Shown here in pieces: positions 44,931 through 57,671 of a DNA stretch of 64,000 bases. Made by a program: the position numbers and the translations under genes. The first letter of the stretch is position 1; every line of letters starts with the position of its first letter. Below the pieces are notes generated by a model. The model was not told where the DNA came from, did not search any database, and saw only the letters and a list, made by a program, of their open reading frames with translations. The DNA comes from Haliotis asinina. Taxonomy: Eukaryota; Mollusca; Gastropoda; Lepetellida; Haliotidae. The stretch lies in the NCBI RefSeq assembly GCF_037392515.1, contig NC_090280.1, positions 20,336,618 through 20,400,617 on the forward strand, in the 5' to 3' direction.

Positions 44931-46125
44931 TATCAGCAAAGCCTGCAGTGAATCCTAGCACCGGATCCTGTTAGCCACCTCTTCCCTCGAACATGGTTTG
45001 CTGAAGACCATGGAATGTCGTCAAAACGGCTTCAAACCTGTAACTCTCTGTTGTGACATGTATGGCTTCAGCGCAGCTTTGAACAGCTCAGTGCATTTCA
45101 GTTATATCAGATGAAGTTGATGGAAGGAATAACCAAGAGTAGCTCATGACATCACTGACATTGTGAATTCAACATGAAAAGAAACGCCATCTTTCTAGTG
45201 TCAGAACACAAGGAAGTAAAAGTCAAAACGTGAGCGTCAGTTTCTTTCGGGTCATCAAACCACAAAGTTGGAACAATTGGAGAAGAATAATAATGATTAA
45301 TGGGTAACAATTTTCTTTTTAACAAAACTGGGTCAGATGGCCATATGGTTAAAGAGATTGCTCTTTACGCTAAAAGGCGCGACAAGCAAGAGTGACAGTC
45401 AGCCGTTTGACTCCCTGACATGGGCAGGAAACACAAGCAACTGATTTGTAGGTACCCACTGAAACATACAAACGGTTCTTCAAACATTGCAGGCGGTATG
45501 GGGTTTTTTTTTGATCAGTATTTAACATACGTTTATCGCTTGGACTGCAGTATACTGTCATAATTTTCTGTTTTCATACACCGGCAAAAAAAAATGGAAA
45601 TAAACCATTATTATAAACTCATAATAACGCTTTAAACTCGAACTATACTAAATTAGAATAAATGATTTAAAGCAGCCACTATGTTTCTCGTTTTCGCAAT
45701 GCTCAAAACAACAACTCTCTTGTAGGCATAACGGAAACCAAAGAAGACCTTCCACACTTCCGAACCTGGTGGTAAAAAACGGTCAATAAACGTCGAAAAT
45801 CAATGCTTCTTGTGTATGTCGTGATTTCTTATTTCTGTAAATGTGTCCTTTTCATGTGCGACTTGATAGAGGTGATGACAAGACCCCCGATTGTAAGTAA
45901 TAAGTCTCAACGCTTGATGCAAGAGTGAGGATGGTGGCATCTACCGCCAAACACGGCGTGGGCACGAATCAATCGTCCAATCACCAATACCGAAAGAATA
46001 TGAAAGGGTGAAAGGATGGGCTGACTGCAAAAATCGGCTGCTCACATAGAACCTATGTGGGGATCGAACCCGGGTCTTCAGAGACAAGCGAAAGCTTGAA
46101 TTACTAGGCTACCTCACCGCCCCTA
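44931..46125. repeat. Diverged copy of the A/B duplication's left third
   Basis: Matches 335-2080 with deletions: SINE half, 'ttatatcagatgaagttgat', 'acacaagcaactgatttgta', 'tttctgttttcatacaccgg', a tRNA-type SINE (46021-46125, minus). It then joins directly to the GH86-like gene's 3' flank at about 46130 without GR1, PLE or LINE. It therefore probably shows the older arrangement before those insertions. Confidence 0.7.
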
Positions 46126-46129
46126 TCAT

Positions 46130-49100
46130 CCTTGGAGATTTAAGTATGATTTTGAGACAGCAAATACACTTGGCAAATATTCTATTCTGGTGTTTCATCT
46201 GTCTGTTCTCAGTGTTTGGATCTTTTAGGGCCTTTCTATGACTTACAAATCCGAACGATATCATTTAGACGGTTGTTCACTATACTTACATACTGCTGAG
46301 TATCGAACCTTAAAAGCTACATATATTACTCAATACTGACAAATTAAAAGTCATTCTGGACCGATATACAATAATTGGCTCTGAATAGAAATATATTATA
46401 TATCCTCAGTGTGAAAGGTTTATCTTCAACAAATCTACAACTTTTTCTTTACGTATCATTCCTTATGTTCAATTCAATAAAAACAAACACAGTTTTCTTA
46501 AAGTGAAGTTTTTCTATTGAAGTTTTCCAACAACAAGCGCGACAGATGACACGTGATGACACGTTCCCTCAAAGGTCATGCTGACCGTGTTAGTTGTGTG
46601 GACCTGTGATTGAGGGACCATGAACTCCCACACATTCCATTTTGTTTTCCCTTCAACCTTCATGGCATCGAACAGCATGTAGCTTGAGGACAGCGGGTGG
46701 CCATTGAACATAACCTGACCGGGGTTGGAATTGGCATTCTTGTCGCGACTAACTCCCACTCTAAGATGGGCACTGTGATATCCAGAGCTGGGTAGATGGA
46801 TGGTTGTCTGCGCATGTCCGTTGTTGATTGGGATGACAATGTTCTTGCCATAGTAAGTGTTCTCGTTGTTCGTGTGTATTCCGTTAAAGTTGTAGTTGGT
46901 TTTGAACTTGTAGAAGCAGGTCGATGGTCCAGACAGACCGACGGTGCCATGAAGTTTAGACCTGTCGAAATTTTAACATTCTGCCATTTGGAACCATAAT
47001 TGTGGAGAAGAACCACCATCTCCTTGTTGTGGGGATTTGCTAGAGCGAGTGATGCAACTATTTTCTCCTGCCCATCGTACTGACTTGAGACTCGGAGAAA
47101 CCTTTGATCATAATAAAAGTTTTGCCAAAAGGTGAAAAATTTGGTCATGTGAAGGGTGTGGCCATCCCGTGTAAACAAGGAACTCCGAAGGGTAGTATGA
47201 CCCGGATATTGTTCATTTGAGAGTAGAAATACTATCGCCCTGTCAATAAATTCCCGAAGGTTCAGGAAAGTAAACATGATAAATGGTTTCAAAGTCTGTC
47301 ATTCCATTTTCAAAACCCGACGCAACTCCGAACACACTTCCCCTTCCAAACTCACTGATAATCAACGGAACATTTCTTCCTTTCTTGAGATGAGAGTAAT
47401 TCTCCACCATGTCAATAGAAGCAACGAGACTAGCTTCGTTGATACCAAAGTAGGTGTAACTTCCACCAGATACTCGCACATAGTTGTAGGAATGGAAAGA
47501 GAAGAAGTCCAAGTGATCAAGAGACATGTCCATAAACTTAGCAGTCCTCTTCCAATAGCTGAAGTTATTTTCATCTGCTTGTCGTAAGGCCATACTGGTG
47601 TACGTTGGTCCGGCAACTTTCATCCCAAATCTTGATTTTAGCTTTTGGGCGACTGCCTTGTGGAAGTCGATATTTGTCTGTTGGTCAATATACTTTTCGA
47701 CCCAATCAGGTTCATTGATGACCTCAAATATGTGGGGAATGCGTCCTCCTGTGTAGTCCTTGGCACTCTGAACCATCAACGACACAAACTCAGCTGCAGC
47801 GTCAACGTTGTTGGGAAATTTTCCTCCATGATGGGACTTGTCTATCCAAGTGGGCCAGTTCAGACCTGTAAGACGGAAACAAATGCAATTAGTCAAAAAT
47901 ATTCATCAATTGCTCAGTATGTCTGAATGGGGTAAGTTGCAGGCCTTCATAGCAGGTGGTGTAATACGAGACGATACATCTTGAGCTTCACGAAATGGAT
48001 TTCACGAAATGGAATTCTAACCAAAAGATCCGAAATAGAGAATTTGTAAGTCACATATATTTAGGAGATAAACATATTGTGTTGGAAATCAGAGGTGTAT
48101 AACTAAATTATAACAGCTGTAAATGTAATGTAAATGTAAAACCGAGTACGTAGCTTGAGGTTTTAAATAAACATTGTAGAACTATTGTAAATTCGTTACA
48201 CCCCTCTCACTTTCCAACACAGTACGTTTATACCCAGTCTACAATAATCGCGTCACCAAGATTACAGAAAAAATATTCTGCGAGTCTGTAAAATCAGAAG
48301 TATATATCGTTATTATATACTTCTGAATTACTTTCATTTGACCAATCCGAATCCAGAATTCACTGAAGTATTGGTAGAATTAATGTTAAACTGTCATATA
48401 GTCTAAATATACCGTTTTGGGGTTTTACAGTTGGTGTAATATGATGATGATATTGTACCGCACCAATACGTTGTTCATCTATAAATTTTCCTTCCCTACA
48501 AGACGATGTACATTGACTCTGTTGATACGGTTGGACGCCTAAAAGGAATTCGAACCAAACGAAACAGTATTTTTTTCAAAATCCATATTCCTGTTGACAG
48601 TTTGTTTTTAAAATGATCAAATGACACAAGACACATTTTATTTCCCAGACCAAGTTTTTGATGTCACTTCCATAGCCATTCACTTGTTGCATGTAGAACC
48701 GAAATGCCTTTGACTGGAGTGCATGGTCCTGGAGAAAGGCAGGATCTGGGTAGCCATGGTGACTTGGACTTTGACGCCACTGAATGGGATAAGATGACAT
48801 TGAAAAACATTGACTAACTTTGAAAATCATACTGTGTTAAATGTGAAAAAAATAAATAAAATGTGCATGTTTCGTAATAATTATTGTCACAGTGTTGCTA
48901 TCACTCCTCTGCACATCCTTGTAGTGTCATAGAATCAGACTGAATAATGATGGGGAATCTCTCCTGTGGCATTATCATGAAAGTGTTGGATAGTTGTGGA
49001 AATGTCTGTGCCGTATGTTAATGTACACGTCTGCTGTGTTCATCTCACAGATGCCCTATTTGCAATTGGTTAAGAATGCTTGAAGGTCGTTGGCAAGAAT

Positions 49101-51800
49101 TTTCAATTCAGGAGGAATTCAGCAGTGCCGCATTTTTTAGTATTGCCATGAGGAAACAACTCCCGGCATCGGATTTGAATGGATGATTGGGTGTATAGGT
49201 TTGAGTTAACTTTACTAGGCTTTCGGCAATATTCCAGCAACATCACTGCAGAAGGACACCAGAAACGGGGTTCACGCATTGTACCCATGTGGAGAATCGA
49301 ACCCAGCGTGACAAGAGAACGCTTTAACGTAGACTAAAATGGATGAAGACAAATAGAAGGTGTGCAGCAACATCATCACATATCTGTCATTATTATCGTC
49401 TGTCGCTGTCTACAATCTCGGCATTGGAGAAGAAATCGCAATTCAGCTTTGGAAGAGTCAGGCGATTCCATACAAGGATAAATACCCGTTGTGCCCACCC
49501 CACGAAGATGGTTCCTGAATATTTAGTTCATAAACATCACATACAAGGAACATCTGCATCTCAGTTGCAGAAGGAGCTGGTTGGTGAAACAGAGAAAGAA
49601 CAATACAGTGATCTTGTGCAGGGGTGGTAACTCCCGGTCTATCGCTTGATCTGGTGTACTTGACAAGCAACTACAGACTTGGACCTAGATTTTCGAAGCT
49701 TTCTTAGCGCCAAGATTGCCGTAAGTGCTGTAGATTAACATTTATTTGCGACAACATTAGCTCTATGAAAGCTTTGAAAATCTGGGCCTTAGACGCCAGC
49801 TTCAAGGCGTCCTCTGTCGATGATGTGATCGACATCCTTCTTGGCTTTCTCCCACAGTCAATGTGCCCACAATCTTTCCACAAATGTTGACTGGCGTTTG
49901 ACCTTTCGTGTATTCTCATGAATATTGTATAAAACTGCAAAATAGCAAACGGTGGCGTTTGCGATCTGCCACAGCTGAGGACCAACTATGAACAGAGAAA
50001 ACGTAACATTTTTATAGTGATTCTTTTCTGAATAAATGTTAATTTGAATCTTCGTGATTTGATTTGATTTACACATATTATTCAAGAGAATGGATTGGGT
50101 ACAAGTAATCCAAACTTAGTGAAACCCTTTCCTAAATCTTCGTAAAATGACTTGAAATGATTTGCTTGCCAAAACAGTTCATGGATTATCAGGGTTAGAA
50201 CTGGACTGAAGTCCGCTACCAATACTGAGAGCCGCAAACTGGATCAGGTGAACAACCAATTCTCCCTGACTTGACCTATGAATGGCATCAGAACAGAATG
50301 GCGCAAGTTTATGCGAACATCGGTGTTGTTCTTGACCTTCTTAGTCACAGGATTATCCGGTTCAGTCCAACGATTATTATGTCAGTGCAGAAAGCAAACA
50401 TTGGTGAAGCATACTTTGAGTTTAGGCAGTCTATTATTCATAAGGTATTCAACATATATGTACACGTAGCTAATCTACAGCATTAGAAATCAGCATTTAC
50501 GTGATATTGACTTTAAACTGATTTTCTATGCGCGAGTTAATCAGAAGCTATGTATGCCCCAAAAAAAAACACATTGAGTACCAGTACATAGAGCATATTC
50601 AGGCATCCAACTCGAAGGACTGTGGATAATATGTAAGATGTTTTGTAATTCATACATACATTTTCAAAAATACCACCAGCCAGATCAGGGTTCAGCCAAC
50701 GTCCGGCAGCTGTTCTGATGGCTTTACACTTTGGTATTAGGTTCTGTTGGGTGAGACCGTTAATTTTGTTCCATCTCTCAACTTCGAAATGCACCCTTCC
50801 ACCCTGGGAGAGCCACTCGTTGTAGATGGTGACGGTTGTGTCCGGGAACGCCGCTCCCCAAAGAGACAAGGCGCACACAAGCAGCAGTAACATTCTGCAA
50901 TGACGTTATGACATATCTAATCACGATCTGGAGCTTTAAATTGTCCTGTTCAAGACTGCAGTCTACGTGGGAAAGCAGCGCGTGATATTTGTCAGGTAAC
51001 TCCTAACAATATGGCTGATAGGGTAGACAACGCAACTGATAGGAAAATGTGTCACAGACACAACAAAAAATCCTTTCTGCTAATTCTGAAATAGTAATAA
51101 AATGAACGGTCTGAAAGTTTGGGATCTGTGATATGTCCTCTTCAATAATATGCAACGAAATTTGATAAACTTATCTCTTAATTTCACATTTAATTTTGAA
51201 AGTGATATGTGATTTGTACAGTCGCGCGTGAAGAGCATGGTCTTGCATATACTTTGTGTGTTCTTGTTTACAAGACCGGTCAGGGATCCAAATTAGAACT
51301 GATTTTCAGCAGATCGTGCTTGTCGTTACTAACAAGATCGAGTGGTCAGTCGCCCTGACGCATGCCTTTATATCCCAGTTGAACAGATGCTCATGATGTC
51401 AATCACTGGATATCTTGATTACTTACATACCGACGTCATACAGATTAAATACAGGTGTGTGCGGCTTTAAACAACAAATAGCAAACAAACCGTGATTACA
51501 GGGGATTTGGGAAGAAATTCATGCTCTCTGTATTTGGGAAGGACTTATAGCAAACCGTCTGTAATTGGTTGTTATCCTGCAGGACTTCATAGTTGCGACA
51601 CATTCCTGCCACAGATAACAGTGGAATCAAAATTTTCCAACCTATCCTACCTGATGTCCTCGTGAATGCATAGTCCGCATATCTTTTTTTGCTGTCTGGT
51701 GAAGTGGGGCAAAAACATGTGACAAGCATTTGGGCCAGAGGTTTACCTCCCACACCTGTTAGCGCATTGTATCGGTGACAGTTCTGGGTGACCTCAGCCC
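46130..51800. repeat. Segmental duplication carrying the GH86-like gene (copy 2)
   Basis: Partner of 21890-27548. Introns and flanks align with many small indels. Upstream of exon 1 the match continues through 'gtgacaagcatttgggccag' to about 51800. Confidence 0.85.
46514..50893 (-). pseudogene. GH86-like beta-agarase/beta-porphyranase, second copy, frameshifted
   Basis: Paralogue of 22268-26744 with the same exon borders: exon 1 50893-50660, exon 2 48779-48635 (donor now AAAT|GTGTCT), exon 3 47865-46514. Signal peptide, both catalytic glutamates and all splice phases are kept. In exon 3 a 14-bp deletion (near 47280) shifts the frame and gives a stop at 47243, so the product would end near residue 334, after the catalytic residues but before the barrel end and C-terminal domains. 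A further 94-bp deletion (near 46967-46974) follows. The two sum to 108 bp, so the last part returns to the original frame, but the stop precedes it. Probably a pseudogene; sequencing or assembly error is the alternative. Confidence 0.75.
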
Positions 51801-52074
51801 AAGTAATCTCAATATATAACCGAATATCAGGCCTACCAAAGTAAACTCTGCAACTGTGCAAAAAACGGTGAAAAGCCCACATTAATCGCGGGAATAGCAA
51901 CATGAACATAATACCTTGCTACTGAAATAGTAGCAACGGCAACTTTAAATATCTAAATCATTCATCAAGAAACTAAAAGCCTGCAAATTCGATTTTGCCC
52001 GTGCGCGCATAGAAGAGGAAGTTTCGACCTCTTGTCATTTTTCAGTTTGAACAAAATTTACATTCCCTTTTAAG

Positions 52075-52580
52075 TGAGAGGGTTTGGTTTTACGCCGCAT
52101 TCATGGGAATATGGCGGCGGTCTGTAAATACATGTGTTCGAGTTTGGACCAGACAATTCAGTGACCAACAGCATGAGCATCGATCTGCACAATTGGGAAC
52201 CGATGGCATGTGTCGACCACGTCAGCGAACCTCACTGCCCGATCCCGTTAGTCGCCTAGGGAGGCGTTCGCTGAAAAGTTGCAGATCCGGGCTTGATTTC
52301 CGACACGGGTACAATGTGTGAACAATCTCTGTCGTACCCGCCGTGATAATTCTGAACATTGCCAACAGCTATAATTACACAATGCCGTTTAAAAAGTGGT
52401 CAGATGTAACATATGTTATATTGTGGATTACATTTTCTTAGGAAAGTACAATTTTAGTACCTTTTTGAGTTGTGTCCCATTGGGGATTCGAATCCGCACA
52501 GTCAGAGTCAGGCATCAAATCGCCAGCACCAAAGTCGGCCTCCTAACCCGCTCAGCCACCGCGATTTCCACAAAAATGGA
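52075..52580. repeat. Core-type SINE (+) followed by tRNA-Leu/Ser-headed SINE (-)
   Basis: 52075-52330 has 'ggcggcggtctgtaaataca', 'agcatgagcatcgatctgca' and 'gatcccgttagtcgcc', joined to a tRNA-type SINE tail. 52478-52580 is a minus-strand tRNA-Leu/Ser-like head ('gattcgaatccgcacagtca', 'cccgctcagccaccgcga'). Confidence 0.75.
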
Positions 52581-54461
52581 CAACTGTCGGACAACTGCTA
52601 GTCTAGACTATTGACTTTGTGTACCCCTCAGATAAGTATTCATTGGCATGGCTCCCACGGCCGAAAGCTATGATTACACAATGCCATTTTTGTGGATGTT
52701 GCGTTGTGTTCACTACATCACTCACGTATGTATTGTGACCCGGTTCGCGCTGTGGTACCTGGATGAGCCTATGTCACTGTGACCCGACGGTCGTAATCGG
52801 TCCTGACACGGGTTCTCTATTCGCCTACACCACTGTTCGCCTACATTCTTAATACAACTCTTCATGACCTGTTGACTACAGATTACGTAATATAGCCACT
52901 GCTATAATCTATTTGAAAGAAGAAACAGAGGTATACGGAGGTATTAATTGACTTTATTGATATTGATCGATATTTAATGTCCTAATGGGAAGAAACATTA
53001 GGAAGACGATTTCCCCAGAATGATTGGGATATATACATTTAATGCCCAATAAATCTACACAGAGTGTAAATTTGAAGTATTTCCAATACAAGATTACTCA
53101 GCATACTTTAAGAAATAATACTTATTGACACAAGATTGGAATTATAGAATCACCATTATGCACATTTTGTAAACAGCGGTTTGTATTTCATCAACTGTTT
53201 GAGTGTAGCTTTGTAAAGAGAGTGTGACTGATTTGTCCTCATGGCTCGGGATATTGGGCGAAGGACAAACTGACAAGAGAAAATATATCAGCTGGTTTTA
53301 AAAGAAAACCATAACAACCCACTAACCATTATATGCCTATTAGTAAAGAAGAATATTTACACTATGAACAGAAAAGAAGTTAAACCAAGCTTTCACTAGA
53401 TCAAAAGTGACCAAGATAAAAAAAATGAAAAAAGTTGCGTATCTTTTGACATGATAGGCCATTTATAAAATAATCACTACTAAAAGAAGACCGTTCATTC
53501 GCTTTTCATATAAATAAATAATGGAATTCATATTGGATATACTTATCTTTCTACTCCACTAAATATTCTTATAACATCAGTCAGTCAAAATCACTAAGCT
53601 CTGGTCAGGCGGTTTCATTATAAGAATAGGAGTGCATTTTTGCATCCTAATTAGATGGCGATTGGAGATGTAAGTGAATAGAGACGTGGACGTAGATTAA
53701 AAACAAAACCCCTGACACAGATACTTCATGTAAATACCTACCCAACAATTAACATCGGATTGTTTAACTTTGATGACGTCATTCCAAGCCTGTAATTGCT
53801 AAACTGGACTTCGCCGTATACCGGTATATATACTGTGAATAAAAAGTAGAAACATCCAGTATATCTTAAAAGTAAAAATCAGAAATGACTCTTATTTGGT
53901 CACACGATAACAGTGAAATCTAAGTTTAATAGTGTGGTATAAGCCGGATAGGAATAGTTATTTTGCTTCAAAAAACAATTCCCTCATGTCTTTAACAATA
54001 TTTAATTTAACTGTCAAATAGCACAAATGATTAAATATCCCTTCAGTAACAAGATGAACCGTCCCTAAGCATGGACTGGTCTTCCCAATTGTTTTAGCCT
54101 GACATTTCCACAGCATCACATCTTAGTTTTGAAATAGGCTGGCGATTAACCTTTTATTCCCGCTATATTATACACATCCTCTTTAAAGACATTGTAAAAT
54201 CACTCAACAAATCAGTGTTGACAATGGTTTTGTATATTGTAAATATGATATGTATGTAACTTCTGGTCGAGGGCGTTCATAAATTGTTTAATTTGTGCCC
54301 TTTTCATTTCATTTTCGAAAAAAATATGTTTGGAAACAATACCGGTATATCGCAATATCAAACGTGACGTATTCCAGGGTGATGTCTTTTCTCAGAACAG
54401 GTACATTGGGTAACAAGATTATATACTCGAAACGAATGCGGGAAAACAGGAAAGTACAAGC
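52581..54461. other. Gene-free AT-rich interval
   Basis: About 1.9 kb with short frames only. A 25-bp segment 'attacacaatgcc' recurs from 52375 at about 52674. I see no gene, RNA or known repeat. Confidence 0.5.
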
Positions 54462-55246
54462 ATGCCTTTTCCGGGTGTGATATAAGCCTGTATGCCTATG
54501 CCTTTTCCGGGTGTGATATAAGCCTGTATGCCTATGCCTTTTCCGGATGTGATATAAGTCTGTATGCCTATGCCTTTTCCGGATGTGATATAGGACTGTA
54601 TGCCTATGCCTTTTCCGGATGTGATGTAAGTCTGTATGTCTATGCCTTTTCCGGATGTGATATAAGTCTGTATGTCTATGCCTTTTCCGGATGTGATATA
54701 AGTCTGTATGCCTATGCCTTTTCCGGATGTGATATAAGTCTGTATGCCTATGCCTTTTCCGGATGTCATGTAAGTCTGTATGTCTATGCCTTTTCCGGAT
54801 GTGATATAAGTCTGTATGCCTATGCCTTTTCCGGATGTGATATACGTCTGTATGCCTATGCCTTTTCCGGATGTGATATAAGTCTGTATGCCTATGCCTT
54901 TTCCGGATGTGATATACGTCTGTATGCCTATGCCTTTTCCGGATGTGATATACGTCTGTATGTCTATGCCTTTTCCGGATGTGATATACGTCTGTATGTC
55001 TATGCCTTTTCCGGATGTGATATACGTCTGTATGCCTATGCCTTTTCCGGATGTGATATAAGTCTGTATGCCTATGCCTTTTCCGGATGTGATATACGTC
55101 TGTATGTCTATGCCTTTTCCGGATGTGATGTAAGTCTGTATGTCTATGCCTTTTCCGGATGTGATATAAGTCTGTATGCCTATGCCTTTTCCGGATGTGA
55201 TATAAGTCTGTATGCCTATGCCTTTTCCGGATGTGATATAAAGCAT
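54462..55246. repeat. Minisatellite: 22 units of 36 bp
   Basis: The 'ccgg' of each unit recurs every 36 bp exactly from 54471 to 55227, 22 times with no indel. The unit consists of 'ccggatgtgatataagtc' followed by 'tgtatgcctatgcctttt', with a few recurring variants (aag/acg, gcc/gtc). Since 36 is divisible by 3, three frames stay open: minus 'YHIRKRHRHTDL' and 'ITSGKGIGIQTY', plus 'LYAYAFSGCDIS'. The long frames (54309-55316 and 54419-55387, minus) follow from this and have no domain, signal peptide or splice support. Confidence 0.95.
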
Positions 55247-55629
55247 GAAAATAAAATAATCCGGAAAAGAGTATAGGAACACTTGCACTTTCGTGTGTTC
55301 CTCTATTCGTTTCCATGTGTATATGTGATGTGTGAGTTTTGTGAAATAAAAATAAACAGACAGTTTCCCGCTGCAGTTAATTGACAAAACAGCATCCTTT
55401 ACATGTAATTTCAGTCCCTCAAAATTAATCTAAATTTGAAATAAAATTTTATATTTGAAGGGCTGCAATCACAGTCAAACGTTGAATCTCCCAGCATCGC
55501 AGAATCGCAATACAATATATTTGCTAATACACAGCCTTGATACAGTCGCATGCAGGCATATATAACACATTGCTTGAACAACATTATTCACGTTCAGAAT
55601 GATCATGTAGTACTTTTGGACACTTGTTT

Positions 55630-55895
55630 GAAGTGAGTGAGTGAAAATAGTTTTACGCCTATCGCAGCAAAATTCCAGCTATTTGGCGGCAGCCTGTAAA
55701 TAATCGAGTCCGAACCAAGCAATCCAGTGATGAACAGCATGAGCATCTATCTACGGAATTGGAACCGATGACATGTGTCAACCAAGTCAGCGAGCCCGAT
55801 TACCCGATCCCGTTAGTTGCGTGTTACGACAAGTAACCCATACTTGATTGAAGGTTCACTCTAACCTGGACCTTCACACGTTTTGTCTGTACAGA
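55630..55895 (+). repeat. Core-type SINE, near full length
   Basis: 'gaagtgagtgagtg' start, 'tggcggcagcctgtaaataa', 'tgaacagcatgagcatctat', 'gatcccgttagttgcg' and 'ctaacctggaccttcacac'. The clearest copy of this family in the window. Confidence 0.8.
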
Positions 55896-55917
55896 CAGAT
55901 ATATTGATTTTATAGGG

Positions 55918-56650
55918 TTCCCACTGATGCACATTTCTGGTGTCCCCCACCATGATATTGCTGGGATAATGCTAAAAGTTATGTAAAACCTTACCTATTC
56001 ATTTACTCAAGCATATCTCCCGATTCTGTCAATTTTCTAAGGGCGGCAGGGGAGCCTAATGGTAAAGAGTTCGCTTGGGTGGTATTCCCACGTGGGTGCA
56101 ATGTCTGAAGTGGATTTCTGGTGTCCCCTGCCGTGATATTGCTCGAATACTGCTAAAATGGCGTAAAACTAAACTCACTCACTCATTTTCTTAGGATCAT
56201 CCACACAGTCGTCCACACTGATTAGATGGTGATCAATCACAATGTATTTTTTGGCTGAACCAGACTAATGGCAGCCATCTTGGAATATTGATGAAAGGGG
56301 CCAAGGTGTTAGTAGCAGTTGCAGATATGCCAGGTTTCGTCATCACTCCTGTTCGGAATCGAACCTTGACTACGATAGGAATATTAATTGCATGTCGTAC
56401 CGAAACATGAGTCTCAGTAACCTATTTATATTGATATATGTTATGTCGAGATTTCGGCAGCAGGCCTCAACTAAGACATCACTGACTGCGCCTGTTTCAT
56501 GAAGTAGTAAAATGATTCACAATGCACCTCACTCACTGTTATGTATTTGTGCGCGTATTCAGTGTAGTTCTGTAACGCACAGTGAGACACATATAATATC
56601 AGTTCCGTACCAGACCGCCAAAATTTTCTAACAGCAGAGCTTCGTTTCGA
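55918..56650. repeat. Dispersed duplication, copy 2 (includes tRNA SINE)
   Basis: Partner of 38265-39155, with a tRNA-type SINE at 56040-56190 and about 150 bp deleted at about 56430. Beyond it, 56676-56825 is a tandem pair of about 75 bp ('cgctggatgacaaagcacgc' versus 'cgctggacgacaggagacac'). Confidence 0.75.
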
Positions 56651-56989
56651 GATTTCCACGATTTCCAGGTCTCTGTTTGTCAGTGCTCGCTGGATGACAA
56701 AGCACGCTGTACAATGTGTTTGTAAGAATTAGAAAGATTTGCAGGTTTCCGTTTGTCAGAGATCGCTGGACGACAGGAGACACTGTACAATGTGTTTGCA
56801 AGGATTAGAAGGAGCGTAGTCTTGCAATATGCAAGTGATCAGACATATCCAATCGTACTAATATTTATGTATCCAGTTAAAAAAATTAGTCTAAAATTCT
56901 GGACTATTATCGCACTACGTTGCGCAATAGGACAGAACCCAGTAACAGGAAACGAGCCTGTTCTGTAATCACTGTTTGACTGATATTAC

Positions 56990-57197
56990 AGCAACACACA
57001 TGATTTGGATTTGGCGTCTGCGCTTGATCTGGTTGACCTTGAAGCCTTTTGACCTTGACGGACATCCTGCGCAGCATTTTTTCCAACATCTGAATCCTTT
57101 GAACAAGTTCATCTTGTGATAAGTCAATGTATGCCAGCGGAGTAAGGACCATGCTCATTGGACCCAAGGGAGGCCAGGCTGTCGCTTCCAGTAACAA
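56990..57197 (-). pseudogene. Detached C-terminal part of the second TIR domain
   Basis: Just downstream of 'SANC', in a different frame, the minus strand reads 'LLLEATAWPPLGPMSMVLTP', then 'LAYIDLSQDELVQRIQMLEK'. This is the TIR end plus a helical tail. The residues that normally lie between (the REV...LGKPIIP-type segment present in TIR1) are missing, as is the intron that splits TIR1 at that point. A deletion that removed exon end, intron and exon start and shifted the frame explains this. An alternative splice restoring the frame was not found. Confidence 0.65.
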
Positions 57198-57605
57198 AGG
57201 CAGTTGGCCGACAAGCAGTATTTTGTTGTAACACAGCTGATAACCACCTTTGACCCCCTCACGCCTTTGTCAATCTTTTCGAACAGAGAGTCCCCTCCAC
57301 CCATCTGGTGCACATCTATCCAACACGTGTAGCCAAGGGAGGTAAGTCGTGTAAACAGTTTTTGTATCTGTTGTTGTTTGCCCCACTGGTATGACAAAAA
57401 CACGGTTGTGTTCTGTGCCTGTGGAGTGAAACGAAAATACAACCGGTAATATTCAATGTGTCGCGACAACTGGACATCTTCTACTTTCCGCAATCCGCCG
57501 TAAAGAATTTTTTTCGAAAATCTTATACTTATGGAATATCTTATGGAATAAAACCTAGGTGGTGCTTGCATGAGTGAGGAACTATAGAATTACTAGTAGT
57601 ATTTA

Positions 57606-57671
<66 letters not shown>

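Noticed and set aside
54471..55227. CRISPR array
   Set aside because: Units are contiguous and nearly identical with no unique spacers, and the genome is eukaryotic.
54309..55387. Two long overlapping minus-strand frames (335 and 322 codons) as protein-coding genes
   Set aside because: They exist because the 36-bp unit is a multiple of three and lacks stops in those frames. No domain, no conserved partner, and two overlapping frames cannot both be favoured.
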